Both the position numbers and the translations under genes were made by a program. From Bacteroidota bacterium (GTDB lineage Bacteria; Bacteroidota; Bacteroidia; 2-12-FULL-35-15): 5,561 bases of DNA. Positions 1 to 5,530 of the stretch are shown piece by piece. The stretch covers positions 3,536-9,096 of the forward strand of contig JAPLDC010000516.1 of assembly GCA_026391935.1 (NCBI GenBank). The letters are read 5' to 3'. Numbering within the stretch: position 1 is the stretch's first letter; each line of letters begins with the position of its first letter. A model generated the notes under the pieces. The model did no database searches and had not been told where the DNA came from. It was given only the letters and a program-made list of their open reading frames with translations.

Positions 1-377
1 AATCCAATAAAATTATGTTTAGATGCGTAATGGTTCCCTTGAAATAAGGCTGCTTGATGGGATAAAAATGGGCCTATTTTATATGGATCCATCGTAAGGA
101 TTTTCCATCCTAAAAAAGTATTATATATATTGTAGGAGGATGGTAAAATGTAATTTCTATATTTTTTATTTTCAGTTAAATCAATACCATGATCCTCTTT
201 CATATGCTGTAAAATATATTCTTCTTCATCATCGAGGAGTTTTAAGTCTTTCAAATGTGATGGAAGAGAATCCATTTTAGATTTATATTTTTCTCTTAAG
301 TTGTCTAAAATTTCAAATACGTCTATATCGTATTCATGCCTTTCAGTTGACGGGAAATTATATTCTGTATTTATCAT
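1..377 (-). CDS. Unrecognised protein coupled to the integrase, partial (C-terminus outside window)
   Basis: An open minus-strand frame of 125 complete codons starts with ATG at 377 and runs off the window at base 1 without a stop. Its ATG shares bases with the integrase stop (ATGA at 374-377), which suggests translational coupling within one operon. The visible protein begins MINTEYNFPSTERHEYD. It is charged and probably helical to about residue 60, with an acidic run LLDDEEEY at about 47-54. A more conserved-looking segment follows with YILPSSYNIYNTFLGWKI and DPYKIGPFLSHQAALFQG. No signal peptide, membrane segment or known catalytic motif is visible. It does not resemble the RteC regulator of Bacteroides conjugative transposons. 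The position suggests element cargo or an integration/excision accessory protein; the function is unknown. Confidence 0.75.
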   Translation of the reverse strand, partial: MINTEYNFPSTERHEYDIDVFEILDNLREKYKSKMDSLPSHLKDLKLLDDEEEYILQHMKEDHGIDLTENKKYRNYILPSSYNIYNTFLGWKILTMDPYKIGPFLSHQAALFQGNHYASKHNFIG

Positions 378-1495
378 AGGTCTATATCAATTAGGTTTGC
401 AGCTGTTACTTTGGTTTCAGTTAAAATTTTCGCATATATCATTGTGGTTCTAATGTTTTTATGCCCAAGTAGTTTCGAAACAGTAAATATATCAGCTCCT
501 TTGTTCAAAATAAGCGTTGCGTAAGTATGTCTGAAATTATGTAGAGTAATTTTTTTCTCAATGCCAGCTTTTAATACCCATCTTTTTAATCTATCGTTAT
601 TGCTATCGTTGTATTTTAAACCATAAAAAATTATTTCATTAGGATCTAGCGGTGTACCAAGAATTTGAACAGCTTTATCATTTATAGGATGCATAATTAC
701 ATCTTGTGTTTTTCTTTGAGTGATGTGCAAGAAGTAGCCTTTGTCTTCAGTATGCTGAATGTCTTTCCATTTTAGTGAAGAAAGATCAGACCATCGCAAA
801 CCCGTTAAAGCAGAAAAAAGACAAGCTGTTTTTATAATTGGCAGATCGCAATCCGTTTGCACTAATTTTTGCAATTCTTCCTGTGTAAGGAATTCGCGTT
901 TGCTTTCCTTTTGTGCTATTCCTTTTATGTGTTTAAGTGGATTGTCGCTTATCAATCTGTTATCAAATGCATCATTTACAGCTGAACGAAATTTGTTAAA
1001 ATAGCTCATTGCTGAATTTTGAGATAACTTCAATCCTCTCACAGTGTTTAATCTATCAGCACTTAATAAATAATTTTTAAAGCGATTACAAAATCCTTCG
1101 GTTAAGTCGCCCATGTTACATTTCCCCTTTGTAAAATCTTGCAAATAATGCAATGCTCCTAAATGATTGTCATAACTTCCTTTGCTTTGTTTTCTATCTT
1201 CTATGTAATCATTAAAATATTTAAGGAAATCCATTTTTTTATTCATTGAATCAAAGATGCCATCTTCTTCATTCAAAATACCTTTTTCTCTTTTTAGTCG
1301 AATAGAATTTGCATAATTTAAATTTTCCTTATTGATTTGTTTCTCCTCAGGATTCTTTGGTTTTTTGTAAACTGTTCTATTTAGGAACTCTCTGCGAGTT
1401 AATGTCCCATCTTTTTTTCTAGTAGGAGGGTAGTAGTCTAAATAGAGGCTCATTAAGCCATTTTTTAGTTCTTTTTGACGTAGGTGTACAGCCAT
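374..1495 (-). CDS. Tyrosine recombinase/integrase, Bacteroidetes mobile-element type
   Basis: A 373-residue site-specific recombinase. All catalytic residues are visible: Arg234 (TGLRWSDL), Lys262 (RKTQ), His319 and Arg322 (LHNFRH), His345 (LLGHKN) and the nucleophile Tyr354 (TMIYAK), so it should be active. Domain order is typical: an arm-binding N-terminal domain (about 1-75, basic, with VYKKPKN-like segment), a SAM-like core-binding domain (about 85-190) and the catalytic domain (about 200-373). The size and layout match integrases of Bacteroidetes integrative and conjugative elements. The start is ATG at 1495, 6 nt after the stop of the upstream HTH gene, with an A-rich leader and no Shine-Dalgarno sequence, normal for this phylum. 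The stop overlaps the next gene's ATG. It probably catalyses integration and excision at the adjacent mnmE 3' end; that target is inferred from position, while the enzyme family is clear. Confidence 0.95.
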   Translation of the reverse strand: MAVHLRQKELKNGLMSLYLDYYPPTRKKDGTLTRREFLNRTVYKKPKNPEEKQINKENLNYANSIRLKREKGILNEEDGIFDSMNKKMDFLKYFNDYIEDRKQSKGSYDNHLGALHYLQDFTKGKCNMGDLTEGFCNRFKNYLLSADRLNTVRGLKLSQNSAMSYFNKFRSAVNDAFDNRLISDNPLKHIKGIAQKESKREFLTQEELQKLVQTDCDLPIIKTACLFSALTGLRWSDLSSLKWKDIQHTEDKGYFLHITQRKTQDVIMHPINDKAVQILGTPLDPNEIIFYGLKYNDSNNDRLKRWVLKAGIEKKITLHNFRHTYATLILNKGADIFTVSKLLGHKNIRTTMIYAKILTETKVTAANLIDIDL

Positions 1496-1501
1496 TTTTG
1501 T

Positions 1502-1855
1502 TTATTTTAAAAGTTTGATAATCGATTTTTTTTGAATGATAACTCTTCCGTTCAGTGCGGTAGATATTATTAATTTATTTTTGATGTATCTGTGTAGACT
1601 CATTCTGCTTATTCCCAGAAGTAAACAGGTCTCTTTTATACTTAAAAATTCTTTTGATTGTATTTCTGTATAATCAATCCCTACAGACTTTTCGTATTCT
1701 TCCGTTTGTGCTGTGATTATTTTCTCATTACGTTTATTAATTTTCCAAGATTTCTTCGAGCAACTATGAGAGCAAAATTTTGTAACTGTCGTTTTAGCAA
1801 TAAACGGAGTTTTACAAAAGGTACAGATTTTAGGTATTAATATACTACTCGACAT
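1502..1855 (-). CDS. Zinc-ribbon plus helix-turn-helix protein, excisionase/regulator-like
   Basis: The protein has 117 residues from ATG at 1855; an in-frame ATG at 1894 would give 130. The shorter form is preferred because the extra 13 codons fall entirely in a 10-bp tandem repeat array and read as non-conserved sequence. The N-terminus carries a four-cysteine pattern (C-x2-C-x13-C-x3-C; Cys11, 14, 28, 32), probably a small zinc ribbon. A charged linker follows, then a C-terminal MerR/excisionase-type winged HTH beginning FLSIKETCLLLGISRMSLHRY, with the wing near NGRVIIQKKSIIKLL. Such Zn-ribbon/HTH proteins are common beside integrases in Bacteroidetes elements. It is first in the operon, 6 nt before the integrase. 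Likely roles are excision directionality factor and/or autoregulator acting on the repeats just upstream. The DNA-binding fold is fairly secure; the exact role is inferred. Confidence 0.8.
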   Translation of the reverse strand: MSSSILIPKICTFCKTPFIAKTTVTKFCSHSCSKKSWKINKRNEKIITAQTEEYEKSVGIDYTEIQSKEFLSIKETCLLLGISRMSLHRYIKNKLIISTALNGRVIIQKKSIIKLLK

Positions 1856-1856
1856 T

Positions 1857-1906
1857 TGTATCAGGATGTAACATAGTGTAACATGTTGTATCAATTTGTA
1901 AACCTC
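1857..1906. repeat. Five tandem 10-bp TGTA(A/T)CA repeats, helically phased
   Basis: TGTA begins at 1857, 1867, 1877, 1887 and 1897 on the plus strand, exactly 10 bp apart. The units are TGTATCAGGA, TGTAACATAG, TGTAACATGT, TGTATCAATT and TGTAAACCTC. Four of five fit TGTAWCA; the last keeps only TGTA plus A. One unit per helical turn places all sites on one DNA face, as for cooperative protein binding. The array ends just before the preferred ATG of the HTH gene, in its leader. It may be a binding array for the HTH protein or arm-type sites for the integrase. Confidence 0.7.
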
Positions 1907-1916
1907 TTAATTTTTG

Positions 1917-1936
1917 AGGTACAAAAAATTGTACCT
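1917..1936. promoter_or_regulatory. 8-bp inverted repeat of the GGTACAA box
   Basis: AGGTACAA (1917-1924) and TTGTACCT (1929-1936) form a perfect inverted repeat around AAAA. It lies about 10 bp downstream of the predicted transcription start of the integrase operon, a suitable place for a dimeric repressor. In RNA it would be a short hairpin with a U4 loop and no following U-tract, so a terminator role is unlikely. Confidence 0.5.
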
Positions 1937-1946
1937 TGAAGTTGGA

Positions 1947-1964
1947 GGTACAACAAAGGTACAA
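1947..1964. repeat. Direct repeat of GGTACAA, 11 bp apart, over the promoter
   Basis: GGTACAA occurs at 1947-1953 and again at 1958-1964, an 11-bp centre-to-centre spacing, or about one helical turn. The second box overlaps the -7 element (1954-1961) of the operon promoter and the first covers the expected start-site region. The same box recurs in the inverted repeat at 1917-1936. An operator or integrase/Xis binding site is inferred. Confidence 0.55.
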
Positions 1965-1986
1965 TCTTTATTAGTTTGTAAGCAAA
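1954..1986 (-). promoter_or_regulatory. Bacteroidetes-type promoter of the integrase operon
   Basis: On the minus strand a -33 TTTG (1986-1983) is followed after 21 bp by TACCTTTG (1961-1954), a full match to the Bacteroidetes -7 consensus TAnnTTTG. The predicted start is near 1947, giving a leader of about 90 nt before the ATG at 1855. The -33 box lies within the small inverted repeat CAAAC-G-GTTTG (1983-1993) and the -7 box overlaps a GGTACAA repeat, so repression at this promoter is plausible. Confidence 0.6.
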
Positions 1987-1996
1987 CGGTTTGACT

Positions 1997-2019
1997 AAAA
2001 AGAAATTAACAATTTCTTT
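1997..2019 (-). terminator. AT-rich hairpin, weak terminator candidate after mnmE
   Basis: AAAGAAATT (1999-2007) and AATTTCTTT (2011-2019) form a perfect 9-bp stem with a 3-nt loop. On the minus strand the 3' arm runs into a five-T stretch, so it could end mnmE transcription about 70 nt past the stop and insulate the integrase operon. The stem has only one G-C pair, so it would be weak; it may instead be a protein-binding site. Confidence 0.35.
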
Positions 2020-2056
2020 AAAAGTGTTGTTATTATTTAGTTGTGTGAGAGAGAGT

Positions 2057-2068
2057 CGACTTAAGTCG
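2057..2068. repeat. 12-bp perfect palindrome
   Basis: CGACTTAAGTCG is a perfect 12-bp palindrome 18 nt beyond the mnmE stop codon, with a partial echo (GGATTAAG) just to its right. Its place between the mnmE end and the integrase promoter fits an accessory site for recombination, but nothing in the sequence assigns a function. Confidence 0.4.
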
Positions 2069-2075
2069 GATTAAG

Positions 2076-2092
2076 AAATAGGCGACCTATTT
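2076..2092. repeat. Inverted repeat over the mnmE stop codon, candidate att core
   Basis: AAATAGG (2076-2082) and CCTATTT (2086-2092) are perfect 7-bp inverted arms around CGA. The right arm contains the TAG stop (2089-2087) and the last Lys codon of mnmE. Tyrosine recombinases bind paired inverted core sites around a short crossover region, and the mnmE 3' end is an established integration target, so this is the best att core candidate here. A 3-bp spacer is shorter than the usual 5-8 bp, so the true core may be offset or larger. Confidence 0.35.
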
Positions 2093-3487
2093 GCCGATAC
2101 AAAACCTGCTAAAAATATTAGTTAACAAATCATCACTCGATATTTCGCCGGTGATCGTTCCTAAATAGTGCAAGGCTTGTCGGATGTCCATCGCTAAAAA
2201 ATCTCCGGTAACATTATTATTTAAACCTTCTAAAACTTTTATCAAAGCAGAATTTGTATGTCGCAAAGCCTCTGCATGGCGGGCATTTGTAACGATGGTC
2301 TCAGTGATATTTACGGTTCTGTTATCAAACAATTCAACAAGATGTTTTTTTAATTCATCAATACCGATATGTTCCTTTGCAGAAATATAATGCATGTCTT
2401 TAAATTCGGCAAACTCACGGTAGGTATATTCCATATCCTCTTTGTCAATTTTATTGGCTACCAGCACCAGTTGCGAATTATTTAAATGAGGCGTTAATTC
2501 TGAAACAATTTGTTTCAATTCATTCAACGATATTTCATGTACATCAAATAAATAAATAGCAATGGATGAAAGTTTTATCTGCTCGAATGTTTTTTCTACT
2601 CCAATGCTTTCAATTATATCATTGGCTTCACGAATTCCTGCTGTATCAATAACGCGGAACATTACTCCGTCAATATTTATTTCATCTTCGATCACATCGC
2701 GTGTAGTTCCAGGGATATCAGATACAATCGCTCGGTCTTCTTCTAGCAATACATTCAATAAGGTAGATTTTCCTGCATTTGGTTTTCCGACTATGGCAAC
2801 TGGAATCCCATTCTTTATAACATTTCCTACTTCAAAGGAATCGATCAAGCGCTGAACAATTCTTTGTATTGAACTAACCAGGTTTTTCAGATCTGTTCTG
2901 TCTGCGAATTCTACATCTTCCTCCGAAAAATCCAATTCCAATTCTATCAAGGAGGCAAAATCGATAAGATTTTGTCGGAGTAATTTTATTTTATTTGAAA
3001 AGCCTCCTCGCATTTGCTGAATCGCAATTTGATGTGACGAAGCGGAGTTGGACGAAATAAGATCCGCAACAGCTTCTGCCTGTGAAAGATCAAGCTTGCC
3101 ATTCAAGAATGCACGCAAGGTGAATTCTCCTTGGTTCGCCATTCTGGCGCCTTGCTTTATCAAAAGTTGGATGATTTGTTGCTGAATGAATGGTGAGCCA
3201 TGACAAGATAGCTCAACAGTATTTTCACTCGTATAGGAATGGGGTGCTTTGAATAAGCTCACCAAAACCTCATCAATAATAATATCATCCTCATGGATCA
3301 CACCAAAATGTAACGTATGGGTATCAGAAAGGTTAAGATCTTTCTTTTTTAATGTTTTTGTCCCGAAAACCTTATTGCAAATAGCAATGGCATCTTTCCC
3401 TGAAAGTCGGATAACGCCAATAGCACCAATTCCTTGAGGAGTGGCAAGTGCGACAATCGTGTCGGTATGTGAAGTTTGAATGCTCAA
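2087..3487 (-). CDS. mnmE: tRNA uridine-5-carboxymethylaminomethyl(34) synthesis GTPase MnmE
   Basis: A 466-residue protein, normal full length. With MnmG it installs the (carboxymethyl)aminomethyl group at C5 of wobble uridine 34 in certain tRNAs, in the cytoplasm. The N-terminal folate-binding domain begins DTIVALATPQGIGAIGVIRLSG (residues 9-30). Helical segments flank an inserted G domain with all motifs: G1 GKPNAGKST (234-242), G2 TTRD (261-264), G3 DTAG (281-284), G4 NKID (345-348) and G5 SAK (369-371). The C-terminal FCIGK carries the conserved catalytic-region Cys463. The start codon is TTG at 3487: an in-frame stop lies two codons upstream, and the first internal ATG (residue 116) falls inside the conserved domain. 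The gene is intact although an integrase module abuts its 3' end, as when an element restores the coding end on integration. It is divergent from sucD. Confidence 0.97.
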   Translation of the reverse strand: MSIQTSHTDTIVALATPQGIGAIGVIRLSGKDAIAICNKVFGTKTLKKKDLNLSDTHTLHFGVIHEDDIIIDEVLVSLFKAPHSYTSENTVELSCHGSPFIQQQIIQLLIKQGARMANQGEFTLRAFLNGKLDLSQAEAVADLISSNSASSHQIAIQQMRGGFSNKIKLLRQNLIDFASLIELELDFSEEDVEFADRTDLKNLVSSIQRIVQRLIDSFEVGNVIKNGIPVAIVGKPNAGKSTLLNVLLEEDRAIVSDIPGTTRDVIEDEINIDGVMFRVIDTAGIREANDIIESIGVEKTFEQIKLSSIAIYLFDVHEISLNELKQIVSELTPHLNNSQLVLVANKIDKEDMEYTYREFAEFKDMHYISAKEHIGIDELKKHLVELFDNRTVNITETIVTNARHAEALRHTNSALIKVLEGLNNNVTGDFLAMDIRQALHYLGTITGEISSDDLLTNIFSRFCIGK

Positions 3488-3742
3488 TGTTTAAACTTTA
3501 AGATTTAAAGATACGAATTTATTACGTTTTGCGCATAAACATAGAAAATTCAAGCGTGAACAGACGAGTCACTTTTGTTCAGACTTTTCAACTTTGCCCC
3601 ATCCTTTATTAACTTTCTGACTTTAAACTTTCAAACTTTAAACTTATTATATACTTTAGCACTCGCAAAATTGAAATAAAGGGTTTTAACTTTCAATTTT
3701 TGATTAAGAGCAACCTTAAACTTTCCAAATTAAACTAAAAAT
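3488..3742. other. Divergent mnmE-sucD spacer rich in ACTTT
   Basis: This 255-bp non-coding spacer must carry the promoters of both divergent genes. It contains eleven ACTTT motifs on the plus strand (3495, 3571, 3583, 3591, 3612, 3620, 3627, 3635, 3653, 3689, 3720) and no AAAGT, a marked strand bias. Several are set in TTTAAACTTTC-like units. No long ORF or RNA gene was seen, and no convincing TTTG/TAnnTTTG pair was found for sucD. Confidence 0.5.
3506..3513 (-). promoter_or_regulatory. Possible -7 element of the mnmE promoter
   Basis: On the minus strand TATCTTTA matches the Bacteroidetes -7 consensus TAnnTTTG in all but the last base. A TTTA lies about 22 bp upstream as a poor -33 box. 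Transcription would start near 3500, about a dozen bases before the TTG. This is a weak match in an AT-rich region. Confidence 0.25.
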
Positions 3743-4663
3743 ATGAGCGTACTAGTTAATAAACAATCAAGAGTGATTGTACAAGGGTTCACAGGAACTG
3801 AAGGATCTTTCCATGCCGGACAAATGATAGAATATGGCACCAACGTCGTTGGCGGAGTTACTCCCGGCAAAGGCGGATCAACGCATATGGAGAAACCTGT
3901 TTTTAACACAGTAAAAGAAGCTGTTGATAAAGCAGGAGCAGATGTATCTATCATATTTGTGCCGCCGGCTTTCGCTGCTGATGCAATAATGGAAGCTGCA
4001 GAAGGTGGTATTAAAGTTATCATTTGTATTACTGAAGGAATTCCAGTAAAGGATATGATTGCAGTGAAAGAATATTTGAAAGATAAAAATTGCAGATTGA
4101 TTGGACCAAATTGTCCTGGAGTTATTTCTGCTGAGGAAGCGAAAGTAGGTATCATGCCTGGTTTTGTTTTCAAAAAAGGAACTGTGGGCATTGTTTCTAA
4201 ATCAGGAACATTAACGTACGAAGCTTCCGACCAAACTGTGAAAGCGGGACTTGGAGTTACCACAGCTATTGGTATTGGAGGAGATCCTATCATCGGTACA
4301 ACAACAAAAGAAGCTGTTGAATTATTGATGAATGATACTGATACTCATGGTATCATTATGATCGGAGAGATCGGTGGAAATCTGGAAGCAGATGCTGCCC
4401 GTTGGATAAAAGCGGATGGTAACCGTAAACCTGTGGTTGGCTTTATTGCCGGAGAAACTGCGCCAAAAGGAAGAACAATGGGACATGCAGGTGCGATTGT
4501 TGGTGGTGTTGATGACACCGCTGAAGCGAAAAAGAAAATCATGCGATCATGTGGAATTATTGTTGTTGATTCTCCTGCTGATATCGGGAAGGCGATGGCG
4601 AAGGCTTTGGCCGATGATGTTAGAAAAGGTAGTCCACATCACCACGCAAATCGTGTAGACTAA
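3743..4663 (+). CDS. sucD: Succinate-CoA ligase (ADP-forming) subunit alpha
   Basis: A 306-residue alpha subunit of succinyl-CoA synthetase, the TCA-cycle enzyme that interconverts succinyl-CoA and succinate with substrate-level nucleotide phosphorylation; it works with the beta subunit SucC in the cytoplasm. The N-terminal CoA-binding Rossmann domain shows QGFTGTEGSFHAGQM (14-28) and GPNCPG (121-126). The ligase domain carries the phosphorylated active-site His248 in GHAGAIVGG, plus GIGGDPIIGT (177-186). The start is ATG at 3743 after an A-rich leader without Shine-Dalgarno. The end is TAA followed by two more in-frame TAA codons. The C-terminus has a tail with three consecutive histidines (299-301), extending past the usual end of about 290 residues. 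No sucC is adjacent: the neighbours are divergent mnmE and a convergent barrel gene, so sucD appears to be a single-gene unit ending at the 4697-4734 terminator. Confidence 0.97.
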   Translation: MSVLVNKQSRVIVQGFTGTEGSFHAGQMIEYGTNVVGGVTPGKGGSTHMEKPVFNTVKEAVDKAGADVSIIFVPPAFAADAIMEAAEGGIKVIICITEGIPVKDMIAVKEYLKDKNCRLIGPNCPGVISAEEAKVGIMPGFVFKKGTVGIVSKSGTLTYEASDQTVKAGLGVTTAIGIGGDPIIGTTTKEAVELLMNDTDTHGIIMIGEIGGNLEADAARWIKADGNRKPVVGFIAGETAPKGRTMGHAGAIVGGVDDTAEAKKKIMRSCGIIVVDSPADIGKAMAKALADDVRKGSPHHHANRVD

Positions 4664-4696
4664 TAATAATTCTATTTTATCATAATTTATTATTAT

Positions 4697-4734
4697 AAAA
4701 AAGCCGTTGGAAAAATATTTCCAACGGCTTTTTT
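4697..4734. terminator. Bidirectional intrinsic terminator between convergent genes
   Basis: A perfect 17-bp inverted repeat has a GCCGTTGG/CCAACGGC core (4703-4710 and 4721-4728), extended by AAA/TTT inside and A6/T6 outside around the loop AATA (4714-4717). With a T-tract at both 3' ends it can end sucD on the plus strand (33 nt after its stop) and the barrel gene on the minus strand (about 50 nt after its stop). Confidence 0.93.
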
Positions 4735-4783
4735 GTTAGTTAAGCAAAACGCTAAATTTTAATATGATCCGCTTTTACTGGAA

Positions 4784-5530
4784 TTATTTATTCTTCTTTT
4801 TATCTCCGATCGTATAAACTACCCCTAGCAATAATCCACCGGAAGCAGCTGAAGTTGATTGAGCATCTTTGTAAACAAATGAATTTACAAATTCCCTTCC
4901 TAATGCATCAACACCTTTTAAGTCGGTTAAACTATACTGTAAGCGTAACCCGGCCAATATAGAAAAGTTTGTTTTTCCTACAGGGACTTTAAATCCTAAT
5001 CCTAGCACAGCAGAGATATAGGATTTCGCATAGCTAGTTGTCATAATGCTATCCGATTGAAATCCATCAGTAGTAAAATGATATTTTGCTTCAGAAATAA
5101 TATTGTACTGTGGTCCAATTTCAAAATAACCCCCAACCTCACTTTTCATTTTAAAGAAAACGGGTATCTGTGTTACTTTCAGATTTACATTTGAACTGTA
5201 TTCTTTTGTTCCTGTAACAGTACCAACAGAATCAACAAGATCAAGCGATCCGGCATAAGCCCCACGATGATTTCCCACTAAACCTTCAACACCAAAACCT
5301 ATATTGCCAAAATACATAGAAACACCAACGCCATAATTAAATCCCCATCCTGCAGCATAATCCTGAATATTCCCTGCATTTGAAATGTTGTTGTTAAATA
5401 AAAAATTTGAATTGGCTGAACCCTTTCCGTGAATTTCCAAGGTATTGGTCTTTCCGCCATCTCCGGCATTCCAAGCAAATGAAATACTGGCAAAAAAAAT
5501 TGTTACGCCTAATAAAATAGTTTTTTTCAT
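4784..5530 (-). CDS. Secreted outer-membrane beta-barrel protein, PorT-like family
   Basis: A 248-residue exported protein. A Sec signal peptide is clear: Lys2-Lys3, a hydrophobic core ILLGVTIFFASIS and a likely cleavage after Ser-Phe-Ala19. The mature part alternates hydrophobic/aromatic and small or polar residues as in amphipathic beta strands, for example GWGFNYGVGVSMYF (61-74), QIPVFFKMK (121-129), GGYFEIGPQYNII (133-145), SAVLGLGFKVPVG (173-185), SILAGLRLQYSL (190-201) and GGLLLGVVYTIG (231-242). This fits the 8-10-stranded outer-membrane beta-barrel families common in Bacteroidota, with QIPVFFKMK and FEIGPQYN resembling the PorT-like signature. The tail is basic (DKKKNK). It converges on sucD and is probably its own transcription unit; only 31 bp upstream are in the window, with no clear promoter. 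No ligand or partner can be named. Confidence 0.85.
   Translation of the reverse strand: MKKTILLGVTIFFASISFAWNAGDGGKTNTLEIHGKGSANSNFLFNNNISNAGNIQDYAAGWGFNYGVGVSMYFGNIGFGVEGLVGNHRGAYAGSLDLVDSVGTVTGTKEYSSNVNLKVTQIPVFFKMKSEVGGYFEIGPQYNIISEAKYHFTTDGFQSDSIMTTSYAKSYISAVLGLGFKVPVGKTNFSILAGLRLQYSLTDLKGVDALGREFVNSFVYKDAQSTSAASGGLLLGVVYTIGDKKKNK

Larger units (their letters stand above)
1..2086. mobile_element. End of an integrative element lodged at the mnmE 3' end
   Basis: Seen: a compact minus-strand module of a zinc-ribbon/HTH regulator, a complete tyrosine integrase and a coupled unknown gene lies directly beyond the stop codon of mnmE. Hand-sampled 60-base lines in the integrase gene are about 22-28% G+C, against roughly 40% in mnmE and 53-55% in sucD. 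The control region holds many short direct and inverted repeats, as expected for integrase arm sites or operators. Known: the mnmE (trmE) 3' end is an attachment site for integrative elements, the best-known being Salmonella genomic island 1. Inferred: the right boundary is at or within the last codons of mnmE, and the element extends left beyond base 1. No second end or direct repeat is visible, so the boundary is approximate and a decayed remnant cannot be excluded. Confidence 0.6.

Noticed and set aside
1..377. RteC-type conjugative-transposon regulator
   Set aside because: The frame lacks the residue patterns I associate with RteC, and only the N-terminal part is visible.
1857..1906. Short regular repeats as a possible CRISPR array
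   Set aside because: The units are 10 bp with only 4-7 conserved bases and have no spacers of CRISPR length; no cas gene is present.
1917..1936. Intrinsic terminator
   Set aside because: The short stem has no T-tract after it on either strand; an operator-like repeat fits better.
2041..2055. GTGTGAGAGAGAG dinucleotide run as a phase-variable tract
   Set aside because: The run is very short, non-coding and not placed between promoter elements.
2562..2855. Plus-strand open frame inside mnmE
   Set aside because: It lies opposite the conserved GTPase domain of mnmE and has no coding character of its own.
3730..4293. A 187-codon open frame antisense to the first half of sucD
   Set aside because: It reads as a Pro/Thr/Ser/Ile-rich composition typical of an antisense shadow, and sucD on the other strand is unmistakable.
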